Origin: Oscillospiraceae bacterium
GTDB taxonomy: Bacteria; Bacillota; Clostridia; Oscillospirales; Acutalibacteraceae
Length of the DNA stretch: 6,866 nt
Reading direction: 5' to 3'
Assembly (NCBI GenBank): GCA_009786735.1
Contig: WQRM01000083.1
Span: 1 to 6,866, forward strand
Under the pieces are notes generated by a model. That model made no database searches and had not been told where the DNA came from. It was given only the letters and a program-made list of their open reading frames with translations. Position numbers and translations under genes: made by a program. Within the stretch, counting starts at the first letter, position 1. The number at the start of each line of letters is the position of its first letter. This document shows, piece after piece, positions 1 to 5,965 of this stretch.

Positions 1-1104
1 CACGGCACTTGGCGCATGCCGTGGGAGGTCATCTCCCCGGCGCTCATGGGCAATTTTACGCAAGTGGGCAACGCCGGTGGGCTGTTTGACCAAAGCATGC
101 TCATCGCCGCGCAGCCCTTCACGTTGCAGGGCGAAACGGCCGGGTTTGTGTTGGCCGCGCAGCCGTTTAGCGCGGGTCTGTTCGAGTATCTTGGTGGGAT
201 TTTACGGCTGTTTTTGCTGTCTGCGCTGGTGATTAGCGTGCTGGTATTCGCAGCGGTGTTTCTCATCACACGCAGGCTAATCAAGCCGCTCAACGCCATG
301 ATTGCCGCCACCAAACGCTTCGCGCAGGGGGACTTCCGCCACCGCGTGACCTCGCCGGACAACGACGAACTGCGCCTGCTGGCCAACGCCTTCAACGCCA
401 TGGCGATCAATCTCGCTACACTTGAAGCCAGCCGCCGCAGCTTTGTGGCCAATGTGTCGCATGAGCTCAAAACCCCCATGACCAGCATCGGCGGATTCAT
501 CGACGGCATGCTCGATGGCACGATTCCGCCCGAAAGCCACGAGAAATATCTCGCGTTGGTCAGCGGCGAAGTGCGCAGGCTCAGCCGTTTGGTCACGGGC
601 ATGCTCAATCTGTCGCGCATTGAAGCCGGGCAGCTGCAAATGCAGCGCAGCACCTTCGACTTAAGCGAGCTGCTGTTCACCACGCTGCTTTCGTTTGAGA
701 AGATGATCGCCGAAAAGCATCTGGAGCTCGGTGGCCTCGACGACCTGCAGCCGCTGACGATCATCGGCGACCAAGACTTGCTCACGCAGGTGTTCTACAA
801 CCTCATTGACAACGCCGTGAAGTTCACGCCGCCGGGCGGGGAAATCACCCTGCATCTGCAGCAAACGCCCACCAGCAACCGCATCACCCTGCGCAACACG
901 GGCGGTGGATTGACGCCCAACGAGCTCGACCGCATCTTCGAGCGTTTCTACAAAGCCGACCAATCGCGCAGCTACGACACCCGCGGCGCGGGGCTGGGGC
1001 TCTACCTCGTGCAGACCATCGTGCGCATGCACGGCGGTGACATCACCGTGGATAGCGACCACAAAAGCTGGGTGGAGTTCGCCGTGGAGCTGCCGCTAGA
1101 CTAA
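1..1104 (+). CDS. Sensor histidine kinase, 3' part (5' end outside window)
   Basis: Membrane-bound sensor kinase of a two-component system: it autophosphorylates a histidine and passes the phosphate to a response regulator, which is probably encoded just upstream. The frame is open to base 1, so the ATG at 16 is probably internal; 367 residues are visible. In order they show the end of an extracytoplasmic sensor region (about 1-60), a transmembrane helix (about 67-89), a HAMP linker (about 89-142), a HisKA dimerisation domain with the SHELKTP motif and phospho-acceptor His154, and an ATP-binding HATPase_c domain. The latter has the N box NLIDNAVKF (267-275), the G1 box NTGGG (from 299), the F box ERFYKAD and the G2 box GAGLGL (from 329). 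The first position of G1 is Asn rather than the textbook Asp. The overall form resembles PhoR/ResE-type kinases of Clostridia. The signal sensed cannot be told. The next gene starts 16 bases downstream, so they may be cotranscribed. Confidence 0.95.
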   Translation, partial: HGTWRMPWEVISPALMGNFTQVGNAGGLFDQSMLIAAQPFTLQGETAGFVLAAQPFSAGLFEYLGGILRLFLLSALVISVLVFAAVFLITRRLIKPLNAMIAATKRFAQGDFRHRVTSPDNDELRLLANAFNAMAINLATLEASRRSFVANVSHELKTPMTSIGGFIDGMLDGTIPPESHEKYLALVSGEVRRLSRLVTGMLNLSRIEAGQLQMQRSTFDLSELLFTTLLSFEKMIAEKHLELGGLDDLQPLTIIGDQDLLTQVFYNLIDNAVKFTPPGGEITLHLQQTPTSNRITLRNTGGGLTPNELDRIFERFYKADQSRSYDTRGAGLGLYLVQTIVRMHGGDITVDSDHKSWVEFAVELPLD

Positions 1105-1109
1105 TGCTG

Positions 1110-1116
1110 AGAGGTG
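1110..1116 (+). promoter_or_regulatory. Ribosome binding site of the DUF6886 gene
   Basis: AGAGGTG ends 4 bases before the ATG at 1121 and lies entirely in the 16-base gap after the kinase stop codon. It supports the 1121 start. Confidence 0.6.
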
Positions 1117-1120
1117 TGCC

Positions 1121-1648
1121 ATGCGATTATTTCATGTGAGCGAAGAATCGAATATCGCGCAGTTTGTGCCGCGTATCCCTGTTCGCGATGACTTGGATAA
1201 GTCAAAAGGGCTGGTGTGGGCGATTAACGAAGCCTGCTTGCCGAATTTTTTCACGCCGCGCGAGTGCCCGCGCGTGACCTACCATGCGGCAGCGCACACC
1301 ATTGCAGCGGATATGGCGCAGTTTTTCTCGTCCAACAGTCGCCATTGCCTTGCCATTGAGCAAGCTTGGCTCAAGCCAATGCTGAACACCACGCTGTATC
1401 TTTACGAGTTTGACCCCGCTGGCTTTGTGCTGCAAGATGCCTGCGCGGGCTACTATGTGAGCGAAAAGACCGAAGTTCCTATCAGAATAACGGCAATTGA
1501 TGACTTGTTCGCGGCCTTGTTTGCGCGCAACGTTGAGGTTCGACTGGTGGATAATCTTTGGCCGCTGCGCGATGCCGTCGTGGCATCCACACTCAACTTT
1601 TCCATCTGCGTCATGCGCAACGCGCAACCACGAATCCAGCCCAATTAA
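1121..1648 (+). CDS. DUF6886 family protein of unknown function
   Basis: A 175-residue soluble protein with no signal peptide or membrane segment. I recognise the pattern of the DUF6886 family: an N-terminal RLFHVSEE (2-9), then VWAI (32-35) followed by LPNFFTPRECPR (40-51), and later GYYVSE (110-115). No biochemical role is known to me for this family. The opening LFHVS strand and the later GYYVS strand resemble the His and Tyr strands of ADP-ribosyltransferase-like folds, but this is a pattern impression only and no third catalytic residue can be assigned. The start at 1121 has a ribosome binding site and begins directly with the conserved motif. The length looks full for the family. It sits 16 bases after the kinase and 10 bases before rarA, so it is probably in the same transcript. 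The first two full lines of the gene have about 50-55% GC, compared with 67% in a sampled line of rarA. Confidence 0.85.
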   Translation: MRLFHVSEESNIAQFVPRIPVRDDLDKSKGLVWAINEACLPNFFTPRECPRVTYHAAAHTIAADMAQFFSSNSRHCLAIEQAWLKPMLNTTLYLYEFDPAGFVLQDACAGYYVSEKTEVPIRITAIDDLFAALFARNVEVRLVDNLWPLRDAVVASTLNFSICVMRNAQPRIQPN

Positions 1649-1653
1649 AGGAG
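1647..1653 (+). promoter_or_regulatory. Ribosome binding site of rarA
   Basis: AAAGGAG overlaps the DUF6886 stop codon and lies 5 bases before the ATG at 1659. It decides the rarA start against the longer in-frame open stretch reaching back to 1497, which would overlap DUF6886 by about 150 bases and lacks family similarity. Confidence 0.8.
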
Positions 1654-1658
1654 CAACC

Positions 1659-2918
1659 ATGCAACAACCCCTCGCCGAGCGCCTGCGCCCACACACCCTT
1701 GACGACATGGTCGGCCAGCCCCACCTGCTGGACGAAGGCCGTGCCTTGCGGCGCATTGTGCAAAGCGGCACGCTGCCCAACTTGATCTTCTACGGCCCCA
1801 GCGGCGTGGGCAAAACCACCTTCGCCAACATCATCGCCAAGCAGACCGACCGCACGCTCGTCAGGCTCAACGGCACCACAGCGGCAACGGCGGACATCAA
1901 AGCCGCAGTGGCGCAGACGAACACGCTCATGGCACCAAACGGCGTGCTGCTCTACCTTGACGAAATCCAATACTTCACCAAAAAGCAGCAGCAAAGCCTG
2001 CTTGAGTGCATCGAGTCCGGCGCGGTCACGCTCATCGCCAGCACCACCGAAAACCCGTACTTTTACGTCTACGGCGCGATACTCAGCCGCTCCACCGTGT
2101 TCGAGTTCAAGTCCCTCACAGCGGAACAAATCGTGCCTGCAGTGCAACGTGCATTCGACTTTCTGCGCGACGAGCAAGACGATGATTTCACCGTGGAGGA
2201 TGGCGTGCACGAACACATTGCCCGCGCCTGCGGCGGCGATGTGCGCAAGGCAATCAACGCAGCCGAGCTATGCTTTCTTTCGCGCGCAGATGGGCAAATC
2301 ACACTGGAGCTTGCCCGCGAGCTATCGCAAAAATCCGCCATGCGCTATGACCGCGAGGGCGACGAGCACTACGACATTCTGTCGGCATACCAAAAGTCCA
2401 TGCGCGGCAGCGACCCGGATGCAGCGCTGCATTATCTCGCGCGGCTGCTCGAAGCCGGCGACTTGCCCAGCGCGATGCGCCGTCTCATGGTCACCGCTTG
2501 CGAAGACGTGGGCTTGGCTTGGCCGCAGATTATCCCCATTGTGAAGGCCGCGGTGGATGCCGCGCAGATGATCGGGCTGCCGGAGGCGATGATTCCCCTG
2601 GCGAACGCCGTGGTGCTGGTGGCCACCGCGCCGAAGTCCAACACGGCGTATGCGGGCATCGGTGCGGCGATTGCGGATTTACGCGCGGGCAACAGCGGAC
2701 CGATCCCCCGCCAGCTGCAGAACAAGCACTTCGACGGCGCAGATGCCGACGACCCCGGGCAGCACTACAAGTACGCGCACGACTACGCCGACCGCTGGGT
2801 GAAGCAGCAGTATCTGCCCGATGTGCTGCGCGACCGTGTGTATTACACCCCCGGTGACAACAAGCACGAGCAGGCCACCAAGGCATATTGGGAGAGGATT
2901 AAGCATGACAAAAGATGA
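1659..2918 (+). CDS. rarA: Replication-associated recombination protein A, AAA+ ATPase (RarA/MgsA)
   Basis: Clamp-loader-like AAA+ ATPase of the RarA/MgsA/WRNIP1 family. Family members act with single-stranded DNA binding protein at stalled or gapped replication forks and link replication to recombination. The 419 residues are close to the usual 420-445. Visible motifs are the N-terminal PLAERLRPHTLDDMVGQ (4-20), Walker A GPSGVGKT (46-53), Walker B LLYLDE (97-102), sensor 1 STTEN (128-132), an arginine finger in SRS (Arg144), and sensor 2 GGDVRKAIN (192-200). Next come the family-specific KSMRGSDPDAALHYLARL (246-263), EDVGLAWP (282-289), and the C-terminal tetramerisation part with APKSNTAY (324-331). 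The wording around the Walker B (DEIQYFTKKQQQSLLE) is that of clostridial RarA. The start is set by the AAAGGAG site. Its last 14 bases overlap the next gene, so translation of the two is probably coupled. All catalytic motifs are intact. Confidence 0.96.
   Translation: MQQPLAERLRPHTLDDMVGQPHLLDEGRALRRIVQSGTLPNLIFYGPSGVGKTTFANIIAKQTDRTLVRLNGTTAATADIKAAVAQTNTLMAPNGVLLYLDEIQYFTKKQQQSLLECIESGAVTLIASTTENPYFYVYGAILSRSTVFEFKSLTAEQIVPAVQRAFDFLRDEQDDDFTVEDGVHEHIARACGGDVRKAINAAELCFLSRADGQITLELARELSQKSAMRYDREGDEHYDILSAYQKSMRGSDPDAALHYLARLLEAGDLPSAMRRLMVTACEDVGLAWPQIIPIVKAAVDAAQMIGLPEAMIPLANAVVLVATAPKSNTAYAGIGAAIADLRAGNSGPIPRQLQNKHFDGADADDPGQHYKYAHDYADRWVKQQYLPDVLRDRVYYTPGDNKHEQATKAYWERIKHDKR
2890..2897 (+). 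promoter_or_regulatory. Ribosome binding site of the GNAT gene, inside rarA
   Basis: GGGAGAGG lies in the last codons of rarA, 7 bases before the ATG at 2905. It decides the start of the acetyltransferase against the in-frame open stretch reaching back to 2821. The 12 bases GGGAGAGGATTA recur before pgk at 4724. Confidence 0.75.
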
Positions 2919-3672
2919 TATGCTGCGCATTGTGCAGGCGCAGTTGGCGCTTGATCTTAACTGCACGGTTGAGCAACTCAACGGTGAAAAAGACAGCCTT
3001 GTGTTCGTGCACGCGCGTGATAACCCCGGTCGCAGACCCTTCCCGCGTGGCGAGCAACACTTCGACATGCTGACCATGGGTCGTGCGATTGTGGTGAGTG
3101 CCACGCCGGATATTCTCGCCACGGTGCAGCCCGCGCTCGCTGGCAAAAGCCGCGATGAAGCGTTTTCCATGCCGTTTGTGTATGGTCATGCGTTGCTCTA
3201 CCTGCCGGACTTAGATAAGCTCAAATTGCTTGACCCACCTACCGGATATACATATGAATTTGTAGAGCGAGATAAAATCCCGACACTGTGCCAACAGGAA
3301 CTCTTCGAGCATTCCATTGGTAATTTTGGAGACCACCCGCGTCCTGATGTGCTGGTTCTGGTTGCAAAACAGGATGGTCAAATTGTGGGTATGGCCGGTT
3401 GCTGCGAAGACTGCGCAACCATGTGGCAAATCGGCATGGACGTGCTGCCCGATTTTCGCAGCCGAGGTTTGGCTGCATACTTGGTCAATGCGCTGATGCT
3501 CGAAATCTTGCGCCGCAACAAAGTGCCCTACTATTGCACATCCCCCGCTAACATTCCCTCGCAGCGTGTGGCACACCGCGCAGGGTTTGCACCGGCTTGG
3601 GTGTGTGCATACAGAGGACAGTTCTCGGGCTGCAGCGGCAAGTTTGATGGCATGACCGCACCGACAAATTAA
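2905..3672 (+). CDS. GNAT family N-acetyltransferase with extra N-terminal domain
   Basis: A 255-residue protein predicted to move an acetyl group from acetyl-CoA to an unknown amine. The C-terminal half (about 115-255) is a GNAT fold: strand 4 and motif A read WQIGMDVLPDFRSRGLAAYL, with the CoA pyrophosphate loop R-x-x-G-x-A at Arg185-Gly188-Ala190. Motif B follows with ANIPSQRVAHRAGF (215-228). The N-terminal 110 residues form a separate conserved region (MLRIVQAQLALDLNC, then DNPGRRPFPRG at 39-49) that I know from a clostridial GNAT subgroup without assigned substrate. Eight cysteines are present, including a C-C-x-x-C group at 166-170 just before motif A. The ATG at 2905 has a strong ribosome binding site and overlaps the rarA stop region by 14 bases, which suggests coupled translation. 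Local GC falls to about 42% at 3241-3300, near the domain junction. The acetyltransferase call is firm; the substrate is unknown. Confidence 0.88.
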   Translation: MTKDDMLRIVQAQLALDLNCTVEQLNGEKDSLVFVHARDNPGRRPFPRGEQHFDMLTMGRAIVVSATPDILATVQPALAGKSRDEAFSMPFVYGHALLYLPDLDKLKLLDPPTGYTYEFVERDKIPTLCQQELFEHSIGNFGDHPRPDVLVLVAKQDGQIVGMAGCCEDCATMWQIGMDVLPDFRSRGLAAYLVNALMLEILRRNKVPYYCTSPANIPSQRVAHRAGFAPAWVCAYRGQFSGCSGKFDGMTAPTN

Positions 3673-3678
3673 AAGGAG
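3671..3678 (+). promoter_or_regulatory. Ribosome binding site of the PPOX-like gene
   Basis: AAAAGGAG follows the GNAT stop codon directly and lies 9 bases before the ATG at 3688, a normal spacing for Firmicutes. Confidence 0.75.
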
Positions 3679-3687
3679 AACCACCCC

Positions 3688-4107
3688 ATGACCACCAAAG
3701 ACAAAGCCACACAACTGCACCGAAAAGTCAACAGTTTCATCCTGTCCTGCGTGGACGAAGATGGCTACCCGCTGACCAAGGCGGTTGTGCCCGGCAAGCA
3801 CCGCGACAGCTTGAGCGAGCTGTATTTCTGCACGAACACGTCGTCGAACTTCGTGGCTGCCATCAGCAGCAACCCCAAAGCCGCAGTGTATTTTTACCGC
3901 CAAACGCTGCGCTGGCAAGGTTGCACCCTCAAAGGCAACATGGAAATCGTGACCGACATGTCCGTCAAAGCAAAGTTTTGGCAAGGCAAATTCAAAGGCG
4001 CGTACGAGCAACAAGCCTACACCGACCCCGACTTCTGCGTGCTCAAGTTCACGCCAACCAGCGGCCGCTACTACGCCAACTACACCCTAGAAGATTTTGC
4101 GCTATAG
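3688..4107 (+). CDS. Pyridoxamine 5'-phosphate oxidase family protein (general stress protein 26-like)
   Basis: A small 139-residue protein of the split-barrel flavin-binding fold. Members of this group (COG3871-like) usually bind FMN, F420 or haem and act as dimers; most have no proven substrate. The sequence shows the expected strand order: FILSCVDEDGYPLTKAV (17-33), then LYFCTNTSSNFVAAI (45-59) and the NPKAAVYFY strand (62-70). Next come WQGCTLKGNMEIVTD (76-90) and KAKFWQGKF (94-102). The C-terminal CVLKFTPTSGRYY (117-129) completes the barrel. The N-terminal methionine is set by the AAAAGGAG site. It is too short and too divergent to be PdxH itself, so pyridoxal synthesis should not be inferred. 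It lies 15 bases after the acetyltransferase and 11 before the DUF4364 gene, probably in one transcript. A redox or stress role is only inferred from the family. Confidence 0.85.
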   Translation: MTTKDKATQLHRKVNSFILSCVDEDGYPLTKAVVPGKHRDSLSELYFCTNTSSNFVAAISSNPKAAVYFYRQTLRWQGCTLKGNMEIVTDMSVKAKFWQGKFKGAYEQQAYTDPDFCVLKFTPTSGRYYANYTLEDFAL

Positions 4108-4118
4108 ATGGAGCATTC

Positions 4119-4670
4119 ATGAAAGACGAAAATTTCCTCTCCGCAGGCGTCGCGCCCGGCGGGCTTTATTGCCGCGACGAAATCCGCACGCTGCTGTGCA
4201 ACTTGGCAGCGCAGCTCACCATGCCCTTCACCGTCACGCAGGCCGAGGCCGTGTTCGTGGGCGAGGGGCTGGCGAACTACTTCGAGTTCCACGCCGCGCT
4301 GCACGAGCTCACCCAGCAAGGCAAGCTGCTGCTTGAATCCAAGCATGGGCAGCTGTGCCTTGTGCTGCCCGAAAGCCACCGCCAAGCAACGGCTACCCTT
4401 GCGCAGGAACTGCCCCGCCGCGTGCGTGACCGCGCCCTGCACGCCGCCGAGCAGCTGCAGCTGCACGCCACCCGCGAGGCCGACAACCGCATCTCCGTTT
4501 ATCCCACCGACGGCGGCGGGTTTTACATCACCTTTCGACAAGGCGAAAGCGATGACATGCTGCTCAGCGTCACCGTTTATGCGCCCGATGCCGCCGAAGC
4601 CGAGCGGGTGCGCACGCGCTTTCTCAACAACCCGGGGCGGCTTTATGGCGCGGTGCTAAGTGCGTTGTAA
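4119..4670 (+). CDS. DUF4364 family winged-helix protein
   Basis: A 183-residue protein that matches the layout of DUF4364, a clostridial family with a PadR/MarR-like winged helix and presumed DNA binding. The region [18 protein letters not shown] (21-38) gives the first helix, [20 protein letters not shown] (52-71) the helix pair typical of the family, and [10 protein letters not shown] (77-86) the wing. The C-terminal part has a conserved-looking strand pair [19 protein letters not shown] (124-142) and [10 protein letters not shown] (148-157). The ATG at 4119 has GGAG 5 bases upstream, and the in-frame open stretch upstream is the out-of-frame shadow of the PPOX gene. No target is known to me. 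It is the last gene of the packed array and ends 7 bases before the -35 box of the pgk promoter, so a role in controlling this array or pgk is possible but unsupported. Family assignment rests on motif memory, not a search. Confidence 0.75.
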   Translation: MKDENFLSAGVAPGGLYCRDEIRTLLCNLAAQLTMPFTVTQAEAVFVGEGLANYFEFHAALHELTQQGKLLLESKHGQLCLVLPESHRQATATLAQELPRRVRDRALHAAEQLQLHATREADNRISVYPTDGGGFYITFRQGESDDMLLSVTVYAPDAAEAERVRTRFLNNPGRLYGAVLSAL

Positions 4671-4677
4671 AAAACAC

Positions 4678-4706
4678 TTGCAATCCGCCACAAGATATAG
4701 TATAAT
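4678..4706 (+). promoter_or_regulatory. SigA-type promoter of pgk
   Basis: A -35 box TTGCAA (4678-4683, 4 of 6 to consensus) is followed after exactly 17 bases by a perfect -10 box TATAAT (4701-4706). Transcription should start around 4713, giving a leader of roughly 28 bases with the pgk ribosome binding site. The surrounding 70 bases are the most AT-rich intergenic stretch in the window. The -35 begins 7 bases after the DUF4364 stop codon. Confidence 0.85.
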
Positions 4707-4722
4707 AGATGTCAGTATTGAT

Positions 4723-4731
4723 AGGGAGAGG
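4723..4731 (+). promoter_or_regulatory. Ribosome binding site of pgk
   Basis: AGGGAGAGG ends 9 bases before the ATG at 4741. It fixes the start there; the in-frame open stretch back to 4660 would run through the promoter. Confidence 0.8.
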
Positions 4732-4740
4732 ATTACAACG

Positions 4741-5922
4741 ATGAACGTGCTCAACAAGAAAACCGTCGAAGACATCGCCGTGGCCGGCAAAAAAGTGCTG
4801 GTGCGCTGCGATTTCAACGTGCCGCTAGAGGGCGGCGAAATCACCAGCGACCAACGCATCCGCGCCGCGCTGCCCACGATTACATACCTGCTGGAACAAG
4901 GCGCAGCGGTGATTTTATGCTCGCACTTGGGTCGCCCAAAAGGTCAAGTGATGGCAGAGTTTTCGCTTGCACCGGTGGCAAAACGCCTGGGCGAGCTGCT
5001 GTCTGCACCCGTGACGATGGCAACTGATGTGGTGGGCGAAAGCGCGAAAACCCTTGCCGCAAACCTCAACGCTGGTGAAGTGCTGCTGCTGGAAAACGTG
5101 CGCTTTGAAGCAGGCGAAACCAAAAACTGCCCCGAGCTTAGCAAGCAATTCGCCGCACTGGCGGAGGTGTTCGTCAACGACGCCTTTGGCTCGGCGCACC
5201 GGGCGCACAGCTCCACCACCGGCGTGGCAGATCACTTGCCTGCGGTGTGCGGCTACCTCATCCAAAAAGAGTTGGAGTACATCGGCGGCGCGCTGGGCAA
5301 TCCCAAACGCCCGCTCGTGGCGATTTTGGGCGGCGCAAAAGTCAGCGACAAAATTGGCGTGATCGAAAACCTGCTCGATAAAGTTGACACCCTCATCGTC
5401 GGCGGCGGCATGGCCTACACTTTTTTGGCTGCCAAAGGCAACAAAGTTGGCATGTCGCTGCAAGAAAAAGATAAGTATGACTTGGCGCTTGCGCTCATGG
5501 ATGCTGCCGGTGACAAGCTCAAATTGCCCATTGACCACGTGGTGACGCAACAATTCGGTCCAGACGGCTTCAACAAAGTGGTCTTACGCAACGAAATTGA
5601 AGAAGGCTGGGAAAGCCTAGATATCGGTCCGGCAACGCGCGAATGCTTCGCAAATGAGCTCAAAGGCGCAGGCACGGTCATCTGGAATGGTCCGATGGGC
5701 GTGGCGGAATGGGAAGCCTATGCGCATGGCACCATCGCCGTGGCAAACGCTATTGTGGATAGCGGCGCGCTTTCTATCATCGGTGGTGGTGACAGCGCAG
5801 CGGCCATCAAAAAGCTTGGCTACAGCGACAAAGTTAGCCACGTGAGCACCGGCGGCGGCGCGTCGCTTGAGTTCATGGAGGGCAAAGAACTGCCGGGCAT
5901 TGCGAGCCTCAACGACAAGTAA
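4741..5922 (+). CDS. pgk: Phosphoglycerate kinase
   Basis: Cytoplasmic glycolytic enzyme that converts 1,3-bisphosphoglycerate and ADP to 3-phosphoglycerate and ATP, and the reverse in gluconeogenesis. The 393 residues are the usual bacterial length. Substrate-side motifs are VRCDFNVP (21-28), [11 protein letters not shown] (36-46), SHLGRPKG (61-68), ENVRF (118-122) and NDAFGSAHR (146-154). Nucleotide-side motifs are [12 protein letters not shown] (196-207), [15 protein letters not shown] (315-321), GGGDSAAA (348-355) and [10 protein letters not shown] (369-378). The C-terminus reads [10 protein letters not shown], as in typical PGKs. No key residue is missing. It has its own promoter and a terminator, so it can be expressed apart from the upstream array, though read-through from that array is also possible. 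In many Firmicutes pgk follows gap; here neither gap, tpiA nor gpm is in view. Confidence 0.99.
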   Translation: MNVLNKKTVEDIAVAGKKVLVRCDFNVPLEGGEITSDQRIRAALPTITYLLEQGAAVILCSHLGRPKGQVMAEFSLAPVAKRLGELLSAPVTMATDVVGESAKTLAANLNAGEVLLLENVRFEAGETKNCPELSKQFAALAEVFVNDAFGSAHRAHSSTTGVADHLPAVCGYLIQKELEYIGGALGNPKRPLVAILGGAKVSDKIGVIENLLDKVDTLIVGGGMAYTFLAAKGNKVGMSLQEKDKYDLALALMDAAGDKLKLPIDHVVTQQFGPDGFNKVVLRNEIEEGWESLDIGPATRECFANELKGAGTVIWNGPMGVAEWEAYAHGTIAVANAIVDSGALSIIGGGDSAAAIKKLGYSDKVSHVSTGGGASLEFMEGKELPGIASLNDK

Positions 5923-5935
5923 ACTACATAAAATC

Positions 5936-5965
5936 AGCGGGTGGATTTTCTTCCACCCGCTTTTG
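5936..5965. terminator. Bidirectional intrinsic terminator between pgk and mutS2
   Basis: A perfect 10-base-pair stem, AGCGGGTGGA (5936-5945) with TCCACCCGCT (5952-5961), closes a 6-base loop. On the plus strand it is followed by TTTGTTATTT, and on the minus strand by GATTTTAT, so it can end both the pgk and the convergent mutS2 transcripts. It starts 14 bases after the pgk stop and 5 bases beyond the mutS2 stop; the plus-strand T-run already overlaps the mutS2 stop codon. Confidence 0.92.

Noticed and set aside
16..1104. Histidine kinase gene starting at the ATG at 16
   Set aside because: The frame is open to base 1, there is no ribosome binding site before 16, and such kinases need an N-terminal membrane helix that is missing, so the start lies upstream of the window.
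1497..1658. Longer N-terminus for RarA starting at 1497
   Set aside because: It would overlap the DUF6886 gene by about 150 bases, the extra residues do not resemble RarA, and the AAAGGAG site points to 1659.
1611..2216. Minus-strand open frame (201 codons) opposite rarA
   Set aside because: Its content mirrors the rarA codons, it has no recognisable domain, and rarA motifs are intact through the whole stretch.
3211..4014. Long minus-strand open frame (267 codons) opposite the GNAT and PPOX genes
   Set aside because: It spans two genes that are well supported on the plus strand, shows no family motif, and has no ribosome binding site; such frames are common opposite GC-rich genes.
4449..4465. 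Palindromic AGCAGCTGCAGCTGC-like run inside the DUF4364 gene
   Set aside because: It encodes EQLQLHA in frame and is explained by repeated CAG/CTG codons; there is no second copy or link to a control region.
4915..5553. Minus-strand open frame (212 codons) opposite pgk
   Set aside because: It is a codon-bias shadow of a certain gene with no domain pattern and no start signal.
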